A stretch of 64,000 nucleotides of DNA from Avidehalobacter sp964569265 (GTDB taxonomy: Bacteria; Bacillota; Dehalobacteriia; UBA4068; UBA4997). Below the pieces are notes generated by a model. It made no database searches. It was given only the letters and a program-made list of their open reading frames with translations, and was not told the DNA's origin. Numbering within the stretch: position 1 is the first letter of the stretch; each line of letters opens with the position of its first letter. Shown here piece after piece: positions 7,587 to 16,472 of the stretch. The DNA lies in NCBI GenBank assembly GCA_964569265.1, contig CAZMTO010000003.1:1-64000 (forward strand), read 5' to 3'. The translations under genes were made by a program, and so were the position numbers.

Positions 7587-8579
7587 ATGAAACGTTTAAA
7601 AAATTTGCTTATTACGGTGCTGTTGGTTATGGCGGCAGCGGCCCTGTGTGCTTGCAATGGTGCCACTGTTGATAATAAGGTTTTTGAGGGTGCCGATGTT
7701 AATATTGCCGTGCTTAGCGGCCCTACCGGGGTTGGTGCGGTATCGCTGATGGCTGAAAATGAAGCCGGCAGTACCGTAAACAATTATAGCTTTACGGTGG
7801 CGGCAGCTAACGATGAAATTGTTGCCGGGCTTACCAGCGGTCAGTTTGATATTGCGGCGGTTGCTACCAATGTGGCAGCTAACCTGTATAACAAAACCGA
7901 CGGCAGTATACAACTGTGTGCGCTTAATACCTACGGTGTGCTGCATATTTTAGAAAACGGTACATCTGTTAACAGTATAAGCGATTTGGCCGGGCGGACG
8001 ATTTATGCCACCGGGCAGGGCGCTAACCCGGAATATGTGCTTAACTATATTTTAAATGCCAATGGTTTGGTTCCCGGTAAAGATGTTACGGTAGAATATA
8101 TGGATTCGGCGACGCTGGTAACGCAAATGGCTGCCGGTGCTTATGATGTATGTATGCTGCCAATGCCGGCAGCAGCAGCGGTTACTATGCAAAATGCCGA
8201 TGTGCGACCGGCGCTGGATTTGACCGAGGAATGGAACCGTGTTGCCGAAGACGGCAAGCTTACTATGGGCTGTGTGGTGGTGCGCCGTGCTTTTGCCGAA
8301 GCTAACCCCGAAGCTGTGGCAATGTTTTTAAAGGAATACGCAGCATCTATTAAGGCGGTGCAGGATGATACCGAGGCTGCCGCCGCCCTGTGTGAAACTT
8401 ACGGCATTGTGGCCAAAGCGGCTATAGCTAAGACTGCCATACCGGCCTGCAATATCTGTTGTGTTACCGGTGCCGAAATTCGCCCGGTTATAGAACCTTA
8501 TTATAATGTGCTGTATAATGCCAACCCGGCTGCTATCGGAGGTGCCCTGCCGGATGAGGACTTCTATTTTATCCCATAA
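7587..8579 (+). CDS. ABC transporter substrate-binding lipoprotein, NMT1/TauA-like
   Basis: A periplasmic-type solute receptor anchored by lipid. The signal peptide ends in a lipobox (ALCAC, Cys at about 22). The mature protein has the two-lobe pattern of the NMT1/TauA/SsuA class: GPTGVGAVSLM near the start, DIAAVATNVAANLYN, and a central VEYMDSATLVTQMAAGAYDV segment. The length of 330 residues is normal. It starts an operon with a permease and an ATPase. The family covers nitrate, taurine, sulfonate, thiamine precursor and bicarbonate receptors, and the sequence does not let me choose. Its place opposite the hydrogenase operon and beside a metal-repressor-like box could point to an iron-linked or cofactor-linked substrate, as inference only. 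Confidence 0.85.
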   Translation: MKRLKNLLITVLLVMAAAALCACNGATVDNKVFEGADVNIAVLSGPTGVGAVSLMAENEAGSTVNNYSFTVAAANDEIVAGLTSGQFDIAAVATNVAANLYNKTDGSIQLCALNTYGVLHILENGTSVNSISDLAGRTIYATGQGANPEYVLNYILNANGLVPGKDVTVEYMDSATLVTQMAAGAYDVCMLPMPAAAAVTMQNADVRPALDLTEEWNRVAEDGKLTMGCVVVRRAFAEANPEAVAMFLKEYAASIKAVQDDTEAAAALCETYGIVAKAAIAKTAIPACNICCVTGAEIRPVIEPYYNVLYNANPAAIGGALPDEDFYFIP

Positions 8580-9321
8580 AAAAAATGCCCGGGGTTTTGC
8601 CGGCAGGCTTAGGCGTATAATGCTGCCGCTGATTTTTTGGCTGGGGGTATGGTGGGCTTTTGCCGCGCTCATCGGGCAGGAACTTTTGGTGCCCACACCC
8701 TTGCGGGTGGCGCAGGAGCTTTGCAGTCTGGCAGTGGGGGCTGTGTTTTGGCAAACGGTAGCCGCCAGCCTGCTCAGAATATTTTGCGGTGCGCTGTGCG
8801 GCGTGGTGCTGGGCTGTGTGGCGGCGGTGCTTTGTTGCCGTTTTACTCTGGCAGACGAGCTGCTTTCTCCGGTGATACGGATAATACGTGCCACACCGGT
8901 GGCCAGCTTTATTATACTGGTGCTGCTGTGGGTAAAAACCGGTGCGGTGCCGGGGGTAATATCGGCACTTATGGTGCTGCCGATAATGTGGCAAAGCGTA
9001 AGCGCCGGTATAAAATCGGCAGACCCTGCCCTGTTAGAGATGGCTTTAGCGTATAATATGGAGCCATGGCGGCAGGTGCGCTATATTTACCTGCCGGCTG
9101 TTAAACCGCATTTTGCCGCCGGTGTATGTACCTCTATCGGTTTGGCGTGGAAGTCCGGCGTGGCGGCGGAGGTGCTGTGTCTGCCGGCTATGGCTATTGG
9201 CGCGCAGGTATATTATGCTAAAATTTACTTAGAAACCCCGGCCCTGTTTGCGTGGAGCATTGTGGTAATTGTACTTTCTATGTTGGTGGAAAATATTGTG
9301 CGCAGGCTGATGGAGAAGTAA
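8554..9321 (+). CDS. ABC transporter permease, SsuC/TauC-like
   Basis: Integral membrane subunit of the importer. It has about six hydrophobic segments and the permease coupling loop around residues 150-190 (EMALAYNMEPWRQVRYIYLP, the EAA-type region contacting the ATPase). I chose ATG 8554 because GGAGGTG lies nine bases upstream; this makes the gene overlap the substrate-binding gene by 26 bases. The frame opens 48 bases earlier but without a site. The 255-residue length is typical. The ATPase follows four bases after the stop. Confidence 0.85.
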   Translation: MRTSILSHKKNARGFAGRLRRIMLPLIFWLGVWWAFAALIGQELLVPTPLRVAQELCSLAVGAVFWQTVAASLLRIFCGALCGVVLGCVAAVLCCRFTLADELLSPVIRIIRATPVASFIILVLLWVKTGAVPGVISALMVLPIMWQSVSAGIKSADPALLEMALAYNMEPWRQVRYIYLPAVKPHFAAGVCTSIGLAWKSGVAAEVLCLPAMAIGAQVYYAKIYLETPALFAWSIVVIVLSMLVENIVRRLMEK

Positions 9322-9325
9322 CAAT

Positions 9326-9931
9326 ATGGCAGATGTTGTAAAAATAAGTATGCAAAATGTTTGCTTTGCCTATAATGAACGTTGTGTGCTGCAAAATTTC
9401 AGTTTATCCCTGCCGGCTATGGCTGATGATACTATTATTGCGCTGGCAGGGGCGTCCGGCTGCGGCAAAACCACCCTGCTTAAACTGTTGGCCGGGCTGC
9501 AAGCCCCGCAAAGCGGCAGTATTGTGTGCCCGCCGTCGCAGCATACAGCACTGCTTTTTCAGGAAAACCGCCTGCTGCCGGGGTTGACGGCGGCAGAGCA
9601 GCTAAGGGCGGTGCTGCCCAAGGGCTTTGCCATAGAGCCATATTTGGCGGCGGTAGAGCTTGACACCGAGGCTGATGCTTTGCCGGGAGAACTTTCCGGC
9701 GGTATGCAGCGGCGATTGGCTTTGGCGCGCTGCCTGGCTTATGCCCATAACAAAAGGCTGCTGCTGTTAGACGAGCCATTTGCCGGTGTGGATGCTAAGC
9801 TTACCGGGCGCATTATGCAGCGGGTGCGGGCTATGCACCGGCCGGTAATCTACACGGCGCATAATGCCGAAGCACTGGCGCTGGCAGATAGCGTAATACA
9901 GCTTGCAGGGCCACCGCTGCGTGCGGTTTAA
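9326..9931 (+). CDS. ABC transporter ATP-binding protein, SsuB/TauB-like
   Basis: Energises the importer encoded by the two preceding genes. Walker A is GASGCGKTT (about 41-49), Q-loop LLFQENRLLPG, signature LSGGMQRRLALAR, Walker B LLLLDEPF, and switch histidine in VIYTAHNAEA. At 201 residues it is short compared with the usual 240-260, because the C-terminal extension of SsuB/TauB is missing; all catalytic motifs are present. A terminator follows, so this is a three-gene operon. Confidence 0.9.
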   Translation: MADVVKISMQNVCFAYNERCVLQNFSLSLPAMADDTIIALAGASGCGKTTLLKLLAGLQAPQSGSIVCPPSQHTALLFQENRLLPGLTAAEQLRAVLPKGFAIEPYLAAVELDTEADALPGELSGGMQRRLALARCLAYAHNKRLLLLDEPFAGVDAKLTGRIMQRVRAMHRPVIYTAHNAEALALADSVIQLAGPPLRAV

Positions 9932-9953
9932 TGCAATTATATAACCGGAAGCT

Positions 9954-9988
9954 ACAGAGTTGTACGTAAGTATGGCTCTGTTTTTTTT
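9954..9988 (+). terminator. Terminator of the ABC transporter operon
   Basis: ACAGAG pairs with CTCTGT and is followed by eight T residues. The loop is long (16 bases). It lies between the ATPase stop and the pst promoter. Confidence 0.65.
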
Positions 9989-10041
9989 GACAATTTTTTT
10001 ACAAAAATAAGATTTTCGTCTTTACATCCGTGCTTTATACT
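9987..10041 (+). promoter_or_regulatory. pst operon promoter with PHO-box-like repeats
   Basis: TTGACA (9987), TTTACA (9998) and TTTACA (10021) are spaced 11 and 23 bases, close to the 11-base period of TT(A/T)ACA PhoP/PhoB-type repeats in Bacillota. TATACT at 10036-10041 is a good -10 with no -35 at the proper distance, as expected of an activator-dependent promoter. The response regulator encoded in the same operon is the obvious candidate. Confidence 0.5.
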
Positions 10042-10095
10042 AAAAACGTAAACCAAAGGAATTAAAAACGAAAAGCAAAAGGAGTGTATTTTTTG

Positions 10096-10902
10096 ATGAA
10101 GAAGTTGATTGGTACGATTTTAATGGCGGTTATGCTGGTGGGCTGTTTGGCCGGTTGTTCGGGTAATGCGGGCGGCAATGTAGCCACCGACGGTTCTACG
10201 TCGATGAAGCAGGTGATAGGTGCGCTGGGCGAAGCCTTTGAGGCCGATAACGCCGGTATTACTTTTACTTATAACCCCACAGGTTCCGGGGCCGGCATAA
10301 AAGCCGTGCAGGAAGGCCGCTGTGATATCGGGCTTAGCTCCCGCAGTTTAAAAGATGATGAAAAAGCAGCGGGCCTTACCGAAACCGTGCTGGCTTATGA
10401 CGGCATTGCGGTTATTGTAAACCCGGAAAACCCGGTAAACGACTTGACACTGGAGCAAATTGCGGCTGTTTACACCGGCAAAATTACCAACTGGCAGGAA
10501 CTTGGCGGCAGCGACAGTGAGATAGTGCTTATTGGCCGCGAGGCAGGCTCCGGCACCCGTGATGGCTTTGAAGCTGTTACCGGCACCGAGGATAGCTGTA
10601 ACTACCGTCAGGAATTATCTTCAACCGGTGATGTTATTGCCACTGTTGCCGCTAACCCGCAGGCTATCGGTTATGCATCGTTGGCAGCGGTAAAAGACAG
10701 CGTTAAGGCGCTGGCGGTTGATGGCATTACCCCCGATGAACAGGCTGTTAAAGACGGCAGCTATAAGGTGCAGCGGCCTTTTGTGCTGGTAACCCCGGCC
10801 AACGGTGAACTCAGCGAAGCAGCACAAAGCTTTTTCGATTATGCTACATCGGCGGCAGCCAACGATATTATCAGCGGGGCCGGCGTGGTACCGGCTAACT
10901 AA
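10096..10902 (+). CDS. pstS: Phosphate ABC transporter substrate-binding lipoprotein PstS
   Basis: Binds inorganic phosphate outside the membrane for PstCAB. The signal peptide ends in a lipobox (CLAGC). Phosphate-loop motifs are clear: DGSTSMKQVI near the N-terminus, TGSGAGIKAVQEG, and REAGSGTRDGF in the second lobe. The 268-residue length fits. The frame opens at GTG 10084, but AAGGAG ends at 10083; TTG 10093 or ATG 10096 are realistic, and I give the ATG. It leads a seven-gene phosphate operon, with a stem-loop before pstC that would let pstS be made in excess. Confidence 0.93.
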   Translation: MKKLIGTILMAVMLVGCLAGCSGNAGGNVATDGSTSMKQVIGALGEAFEADNAGITFTYNPTGSGAGIKAVQEGRCDIGLSSRSLKDDEKAAGLTETVLAYDGIAVIVNPENPVNDLTLEQIAAVYTGKITNWQELGGSDSEIVLIGREAGSGTRDGFEAVTGTEDSCNYRQELSSTGDVIATVAANPQAIGYASLAAVKDSVKALAVDGITPDEQAVKDGSYKVQRPFVLVTPANGELSEAAQSFFDYATSAAANDIISGAGVVPAN

Positions 10903-10919
10903 GCAATGTACAGGCTGCG

Positions 10920-10941
10920 GCGGCGGTGTAAAAACCGTCGC
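10920..10941 (+). other. Intercistronic stem-loop between pstS and pstC
   Basis: GCGGCGGT pairs with ACCGTCGC (eight base pairs including one wobble) around a six-base loop. No T tract follows, so it is more likely an mRNA-stabilising or partial-attenuation element than a terminator. Confidence 0.45.
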
Positions 10942-10975
10942 TTGTGCCGTTTGTTGATATAAGGTGAAAAAATAG

Positions 10976-11872
10976 ATGCAAAATAACAAGCGTAAAAATA
11001 ACAATAGTTTAGTTTATTTAATAGAAGCTGCTGTACATATGGTGTTTTTGCTGCTGGGCTTGGTAACGGTGGCCTGCGTTTTGCTGATAACGGTGTATCT
11101 GGTGATATCCGGCTTGCCGGGCATTAGGCAAATTGGTTTGGGCAATTTTTTGTTCGGGCAGGTATGGGCCTCAACGGCTGCCGAGCCTAAGTATGGCATT
11201 TTACCGTTTTTGCTTACCAGCATTTACGGTACAGCGGGGGCTATGCTGTTAGGCGTGCCTGTAGGCTTTTTAACGGCAGTTTATTTAGCCAAGCTGGCAC
11301 CTGCCGGGGTAAAGGCCGTTATGAACAGTGCCGTTAGCCTGCTGGCCGGTATACCGTCGGTGGTGTATGGTTTGGTAGGTATGATGGTGCTGGTGCCGGC
11401 TATAAGGCAGTTTTTTGGTCTGGCAGACGGCAGCGGCCTGTTGGCGGCTATTTTGGTGCTGGCCGTAATGATAATGCCTTCTATAATCAAGGTGTCGGTA
11501 ACGGCGTTAGAAGCCGTGCCCAAGGAATACGAAGATGCGTCGCTGGCATTGGGGGCAACCCCGATAGAAACGTACTTCAGGGTATCGGTACCGGCAGCCA
11601 AAAGCGGTATTGCCACGGCGGTGGTGCTGGGTGTAGGCCGGGCGGTAGGCGAGGCTATGGCCGTTATGATGGTTTGCGGCAGTGCGCCTAATATGCCCGA
11701 TTCGCTGTTTCAAAGTGTGCATTTTTTAACTACCATTGTCGGCAGCGAAATGGCATATTCCGGTGGGCTGCAGCGGCAGGCCCTGTTTTCGATAGCGTTA
11801 GTGCTGTTTTTGTTTATTATGCTTATAAATGCCCTGCTTAACCTGCTGCTAAAGGGCAACAAGGGGGTATAA
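10976..11872 (+). CDS. pstC: Phosphate ABC transporter permease PstC
   Basis: One of two membrane subunits of the high-affinity phosphate importer. There are six hydrophobic helices over 298 residues, and the cytoplasmic coupling loop VTALEAVPKEYEDASLALGA around 181-200 is diagnostic of PstC/PstA. AAGGTG precedes the ATG. The next gene, pstA, begins three bases after the stop. It forms a heterodimer with PstA in the cytoplasmic membrane. Confidence 0.95.
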   Translation: MQNNKRKNNNSLVYLIEAAVHMVFLLLGLVTVACVLLITVYLVISGLPGIRQIGLGNFLFGQVWASTAAEPKYGILPFLLTSIYGTAGAMLLGVPVGFLTAVYLAKLAPAGVKAVMNSAVSLLAGIPSVVYGLVGMMVLVPAIRQFFGLADGSGLLAAILVLAVMIMPSIIKVSVTALEAVPKEYEDASLALGATPIETYFRVSVPAAKSGIATAVVLGVGRAVGEAMAVMMVCGSAPNMPDSLFQSVHFLTTIVGSEMAYSGGLQRQALFSIALVLFLFIMLINALLNLLLKGNKGV

Positions 11873-11875
11873 TTT

Positions 11876-12733
11876 ATGTTAAAGGTATCTTTGCCGCTTA
11901 GGCGCAAACGCTATATTGGCACCTTTAAGCTGCTTATGCTGCTGGCGGCAGGGGCAACAGCCTTGCTGGTGATATTTTTGGTAAGCTGTGTGCTGCTAAA
12001 AGGACTGCCAAACGTAAGCTGGCGCTTTTTAACCGGCGGTGTCAGCTATATTAACGGCAACATTGGTATTTTGCCCAATATTTTAAGTACGGTTTATATA
12101 ATAATTGCCACCCTGCTTATGGTGCTGCCTATTGGTGTAGGGGCGGCGGTTTATCTTAATGAATACGCTGCCAACAGGCGGCTGGTGGGTGTTATTGAAT
12201 ATGCTGCCGAAACGCTGGCCGGTATACCGTCTATTATATACGGTCTGGTGGGTATGCTGCTGTTTGCCGACCACATAGGCAGTTGTTTGTTGGCCGGTGC
12301 TTTAACGCTGGTGATAATGAACCTGCCAACGGTTATGCGTACCACGCAGGAAAGCTTAAAAACGGTGCCGCAAAGCTACCGGGAAGGTGCTTTTGCACTG
12401 GGCGCCGGCAAATGGCGGGTTATACGCACGGTGGTGCTACCAAGCTGTGTAAACGGTGTGGTGTGCGGCTGTATTTTATCGGTGGGGCGTATTTTAGGAG
12501 AATCGGCCGCACTGATGTTTACTGCTGGTTTTGCCCACGCCATAAACGGCTTTTTTACCGGGCTGGGCAGTGCCGGGGCAACCTTAACGGTGGCGCTGTA
12601 TTTATATGCCAAGGCAGACGGTGAGTTTGGCGTAGCCTTTGCCATTGCGGCCATTTTGCTATTGCTTACTGTAGCCATAAACAGTTTGGCGGCATTTGTC
12701 GGTAAATATTTTGAAAGGAGATGCAGCGTGTGA
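11876..12733 (+). CDS. pstA: Phosphate ABC transporter permease PstA
   Basis: Second membrane subunit of the phosphate importer, 285 residues with six hydrophobic helices. The coupling loop reads TTQESLKTVPQSYREGAFAL (about 160-180), matching the equivalent segment of PstC. The stop codon overlaps the pstB start in GTGA, so translation is coupled. Gene order pstS-pstC-pstA-pstB is the standard one. Confidence 0.95.
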   Translation: MLKVSLPLRRKRYIGTFKLLMLLAAGATALLVIFLVSCVLLKGLPNVSWRFLTGGVSYINGNIGILPNILSTVYIIIATLLMVLPIGVGAAVYLNEYAANRRLVGVIEYAAETLAGIPSIIYGLVGMLLFADHIGSCLLAGALTLVIMNLPTVMRTTQESLKTVPQSYREGAFALGAGKWRVIRTVVLPSCVNGVVCGCILSVGRILGESAALMFTAGFAHAINGFFTGLGSAGATLTVALYLYAKADGEFGVAFAIAAILLLLTVAINSLAAFVGKYFERRCSV

Positions 12734-13482
12734 GTATTATAGAAGCTAAAGACCTGTGCCTGTGGTATGGCAATACGCAGGCGCTTAAAAATATCAACAT
12801 AGAAATACCGCAAAAGGCCATAACTGCGTTTATCGGGCCGTCGGGCTGCGGTAAATCAACGTTTATAAAAAGCCTAAACCGTATGAACGACCTTGTGCCC
12901 GGTGTAAAAATAACCGGCAGTGTATATTACGGCGGCGAAGATATTTATGCACCGGGGGTAAATGTTAACGAACTAAGACGAGAGGTTGGTATGGTGTTTC
13001 AAAAGGCCAATCCCTTCCCGATGAGTATTTATGACAATATTGCCTACGGGCCGCGCACCCACGGTATAACCGCCAAGGTGCAGTTAGATGAAATTGTTGA
13101 GCGCAGCCTGCGGCAGGCGGCCATTTGGGACGAAACCAAAGATCGTTTAAAGAAAAACGCGCTGGGGTTATCCGGTGGGCAGCAGCAGAGATTGTGTATT
13201 GCCCGTGCCTTGGCAGTAGAACCGCAGGTGCTGTTGATGGACGAACCAACCAGTGCTTTAGATCCAATTTCTACAGCTAAGATAGAAGAACTTGCTATTT
13301 GCCTAAAAGAAAAGTATACTATAGTTATAGTTACTCACAATATGCAGCAGGCAGTAAGAATATCTGACAAGACGGCGTTTTTTCTGCTGGGGCAGTTGAT
13401 AGAATTTGCCGATACCGAGCAGTTGTTTTCTCAGCCGCAGGATAAACGTACCGAAGATTATATTACGGGGAGGTTTGGTTGA
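12730..13482 (+). CDS. pstB: Phosphate ABC transporter ATP-binding protein PstB
   Basis: Hydrolyses ATP to drive phosphate import. Walker A GPSGCGKST, Q-loop MVFQKANPFPMSIYDN (the PstB-specific Q-loop), signature LSGGQQQRLCIARAL, Walker B VLLMDEPTSALDP, and H-loop IVTHNMQQA. I chose GTG 12730 (250 aa) because GAAAGGAG ends at 12720, nine bases before it; the ATG at 12721 directly abuts that site. The GTG overlaps the pstA stop. The TGA overlaps the phoU ATG by one base. Confidence 0.95.
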   Translation: MSIIEAKDLCLWYGNTQALKNINIEIPQKAITAFIGPSGCGKSTFIKSLNRMNDLVPGVKITGSVYYGGEDIYAPGVNVNELRREVGMVFQKANPFPMSIYDNIAYGPRTHGITAKVQLDEIVERSLRQAAIWDETKDRLKKNALGLSGGQQQRLCIARALAVEPQVLLMDEPTSALDPISTAKIEELAICLKEKYTIVIVTHNMQQAVRISDKTAFFLLGQLIEFADTEQLFSQPQDKRTEDYITGRFG

Positions 13483-14132
13483 TGCGCACCAGATTTGATG
13501 AGCAGCTTGGCCGTTTGGATAAAGAAATGATAGAAATGGGTGCCCTGTGTGAGGAGCTTATTGCCATGGCAACCGATGCCCTGATAAGCGGTGATACCGT
13601 ACTGGCAGCCGATGTTATACCCCGTGATAAAGAGATAGACCAAAAGGAGCGCGATATTGAAGCGCTTTGCCTTAAACTGCTGTTAGAACAACAGCCGGTG
13701 GCGGGCGATCTGCGGCAAATATCGGCGGCACTTAAAATGGTTACCGATATGGAACGTATAGGTGATCAGGCGGCGGATATTGCCGAGCTGATTACCCGGC
13801 TAAACGGTTGTTCGGCATCGGAACATATAGGTTTAAAGGAAATGGCAGGGGCCACCATAAAAATGGTAACCGACAGTGTAGATGCCTATGTTAAACGTGA
13901 TATAAAAGCTGCCCGCGCGGTTATTGCCTATGATGATGTGGTGGACGCCTGTTTTGCCGATATAAAAAGCCGGCTGATACAGCTTATAGCTGCCGACCAG
14001 ACTAAGGGCGAATATGCGCTGGACATTTTGATGATAGCCAAATATTTTGAGCGCATAGGTGACCACGCAACCAATTTGGCAGAATGGGTAATATATTCGG
14101 TTACCGGTATACACAAGGAGGCACAGTTATGA
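13482..14132 (+). CDS. phoU: Phosphate signalling regulator PhoU
   Basis: Links the Pst transporter to the PhoR kinase and damps signalling when phosphate is ample. The 216-residue all-helical protein has two PhoU repeats, each with a metal-binding E/D-x3-D type motif: LKMVTDMERIGDQAADIAE in the first half and LMIAKYFERIGDHATNLAEW in the second. GGGGAGG lies eight bases before the ATG, which overlaps the pstB stop. Its stop overlaps the response-regulator start in ATGA. Confidence 0.93.
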   Translation: MRTRFDEQLGRLDKEMIEMGALCEELIAMATDALISGDTVLAADVIPRDKEIDQKERDIEALCLKLLLEQQPVAGDLRQISAALKMVTDMERIGDQAADIAELITRLNGCSASEHIGLKEMAGATIKMVTDSVDAYVKRDIKAARAVIAYDDVVDACFADIKSRLIQLIAADQTKGEYALDILMIAKYFERIGDHATNLAEWVIYSVTGIHKEAQL

Positions 14133-14803
14133 TTTGGTGTGTAGAAGATGACGCGGCCATACGTGATATTGAAATATATGCCTTAAAATCTGTTGGCTTA
14201 GATGCTAAGGGTTTTGCCGATGGTGATGAATTTTGGCAGGCTCTGCAAACTGAGCGCCCTGATTTGGTGGTGCTTGATGTTATGCTGCCCGGCACCGACG
14301 GCGTGGAGCTGCTGCAAAAAATACGGGCCAATGCCCGCCTGGCAGATTTGCCGGTGATAATGGCTACCGCTAAGGGTGCCGAATATGACAAAATTTTAGG
14401 GCTGGATATTGGGGCCGATGATTACGTAGTAAAGCCGTTTAGCGTTATGGAGCTGGTATCGCGTATTAAGGCGGTGCTGCGCCGCTGCCAAACTGCGCCG
14501 GTGCAAAAGCTTTTAAAGCTGGGCGGGCTGGTGCTTAATTTAGACGAACACACAGTAAGCGTTAACGGTGACCGCGTGCAGCTTACCTACAAAGAATACG
14601 AGCTGCTGCGTTTGTTTTTAATGCACCCCGGTGTGGCATTTAGCCGCGAACAACTGTTCTGCGAGGTTTGGGGCGCAAATTATGTAGGAGAAAGCCGCAC
14701 CCTTGATATGCACATAAGAACCCTGCGGCATAAGCTTGGCGAATACGGACATTGCATAGAAACCGTGCGTAATGTCGGCTACCGGCTGGAGGTACAGCTA
14801 TGA
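14129..14803 (+). CDS. phoB: Phosphate response regulator (PhoB/PhoP type, OmpR family)
   Basis: Receiver domain (1-120) with the acidic pocket E6-D7-D8, phosphoacceptor D50 in VVLDVMLPG, and the conserved lysine in DDYVVKPFSV. A winged-helix DNA-binding domain (about 130-224) contains YKEYELLRLFLMHPG and ESRTLDMHIRTLRHKLG. ATG 14129 has AAGGAGG upstream and overlaps the phoU stop. It is coupled to the kinase gene by another ATGA overlap. It probably activates the promoter before pstS. The family name PhoP would be used in Bacillus. Confidence 0.92.
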   Translation: MIWCVEDDAAIRDIEIYALKSVGLDAKGFADGDEFWQALQTERPDLVVLDVMLPGTDGVELLQKIRANARLADLPVIMATAKGAEYDKILGLDIGADDYVVKPFSVMELVSRIKAVLRRCQTAPVQKLLKLGGLVLNLDEHTVSVNGDRVQLTYKEYELLRLFLMHPGVAFSREQLFCEVWGANYVGESRTLDMHIRTLRHKLGEYGHCIETVRNVGYRLEVQL

Positions 14804-16467
14804 CCGGAAAGATATTTCGTTCTATTATGGCGGCGGCGTGTGTGGTGCTGGTGGCCAGTTTGTTAATAGTTATGGGCTGCCTGTATGAATACTTTGGTAA
14901 TGTGCAGGAAAATCAGCTTAAAGAAGAATTAGCCCTGGCCGTAGCCGGGGTGGAAAACAGCGGCAGGGAATATCTGGCCGGATTAAACGGCAGCAACAAC
15001 CGCCTTACCTGGATAGCAGCCGACGGTTCGGTGTTGTATGATGCACAGGCCGATGAGCAAACGATGGAAAACCATGCCGAACGTGAAGAAGTTCAGCAGG
15101 CTTTTGCTACCGGCGAAGGTGCCAGCAGTCGATATTCTAAAACGCTGTTAGAAAAAACCCTGTACTGTGCCAAGCTGCTCTCCGACGGTTCAGTGCTGCG
15201 AATTTCCGTAAGCCATGCCAGTATGGCAGTGTTGGCATTGGGTATGCTGCAGCCGGTTTGTATTATAATGGCGGCGGTGTTGGCATTGGCGTTTTTTTTG
15301 GCGCATCGTTTGGCCGGGCGCATTGTAGAGCCGCTTAATAAGCTGGATTTAGATAACCCACTGGCTAATAATACCTATGACGAGCTGGCACCGCTGCTTA
15401 GGCGCATAAGCCAGCAAAGCCACCAGATAGACAGTCAACTGAAAATTTTGCAGCAGAAGAAAGATGAGTTTGCGCAGGTTACTGCCAGTATGAACGAAGG
15501 TTTGGTGTTGCTGGATAATAACGCCACCATACTAAGCATTAACCCGGCGGCAACGGCACTGTTCCATACGGGGCCGCAGGCGGTGGGGCAGCAGTTTTTA
15601 ACCGTAGAACGCAGCCGCGAAGTAAACGAGGCTATGACGCGCGCGCTGGATACCGGGCATAGCGAAATTTGCCTGCTGCGTGACGGGCGAGAGTATCAGA
15701 TAGATATGAGCCGCATAGAATCGGAGGGTGCGGCGGCCGGTGCAGTGCTGTTGGCCTTTGATGTTACGGAAAAGCGCAACGCCGAGCGTACCAGACGGGA
15801 ATTTACTGCCAATGTGTCGCACGAGCTTAAAACACCGCTGACGATAATTTTGGGCAGTGCCGAAATTATTCAGGCCGGTATGGTAAAGCCGGACGATATG
15901 CAGCGTTTTGTGGGGCATATTCACGATGAAGCAGCCCGTTTGCTGGCACTTATTGAAGATATTATAAGGCTTTCTCAGCTTGATGAAGGTGTGGCGCTGC
16001 CCAGCGAAGCTATTGACCTTGGTGCCGTGGCCGAAGATGTGGCGGAGCAGCTTGCCGAAAAAGCCGGTCAACACAACGTTAAGTTAGAGGTGCAGGCTGA
16101 TACCTGCCTGTTGCAGGGTGTGCCGCGCCTGATACACGAAATTGCCTATAATCTGACGGAAAATGCCATAAAATATAATGTTGCCGGCGGCACGGTAAAG
16201 GTGTGTGTGGCTAATACCGAAGCCGGTGCTGTGTTATCGGTTGCCGATACCGGTATTGGTATACCCCCGGAGCATCAAAGCCGTGTGTTTGAGCGTTTTT
16301 ATCGGGTAGATAAAAGCCATTCTAAGGCCAGCGGCGGTACCGGTTTGGGGCTTTCTATTGTAAAACACGCCTGCGCTTACCTTGGGGCGGCTATAAAGCT
16401 GCAAAGTGAGCAGGGCAAGGGCACCACCATTACGGTAGTATTCCCTAAGCAACAAAAGGAGGCGTAG
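14800..16467 (+). CDS. phoR: Phosphate sensor histidine kinase PhoR
   Basis: Membrane kinase phosphorylating the adjacent regulator. TM1 is at about 8-30, an extracytoplasmic region of about 110 residues follows, TM2 is at about 145-170, then a HAMP-like linker and a PAS domain (about 225-325). HisKA has the histidine in FTANVSHELKTPLT. The catalytic domain has the N box YNLTENAIKYN and G boxes DTGIGIPPE and GGTGLGLSIVKH. At 555 residues it is within the normal range for Bacillota PhoR with an extracytoplasmic domain. It is the last gene of the phosphate operon; the next gene starts six bases later and may be co-transcribed. Confidence 0.92.
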   Translation: MTGKIFRSIMAAACVVLVASLLIVMGCLYEYFGNVQENQLKEELALAVAGVENSGREYLAGLNGSNNRLTWIAADGSVLYDAQADEQTMENHAEREEVQQAFATGEGASSRYSKTLLEKTLYCAKLLSDGSVLRISVSHASMAVLALGMLQPVCIIMAAVLALAFFLAHRLAGRIVEPLNKLDLDNPLANNTYDELAPLLRRISQQSHQIDSQLKILQQKKDEFAQVTASMNEGLVLLDNNATILSINPAATALFHTGPQAVGQQFLTVERSREVNEAMTRALDTGHSEICLLRDGREYQIDMSRIESEGAAAGAVLLAFDVTEKRNAERTRREFTANVSHELKTPLTIILGSAEIIQAGMVKPDDMQRFVGHIHDEAARLLALIEDIIRLSQLDEGVALPSEAIDLGAVAEDVAEQLAEKAGQHNVKLEVQADTCLLQGVPRLIHEIAYNLTENAIKYNVAGGTVKVCVANTEAGAVLSVADTGIGIPPEHQSRVFERFYRVDKSHSKASGGTGLGLSIVKHACAYLGAAIKLQSEQGKGTTITVVFPKQQKEA

Positions 16468-16472
16468 GCAAA

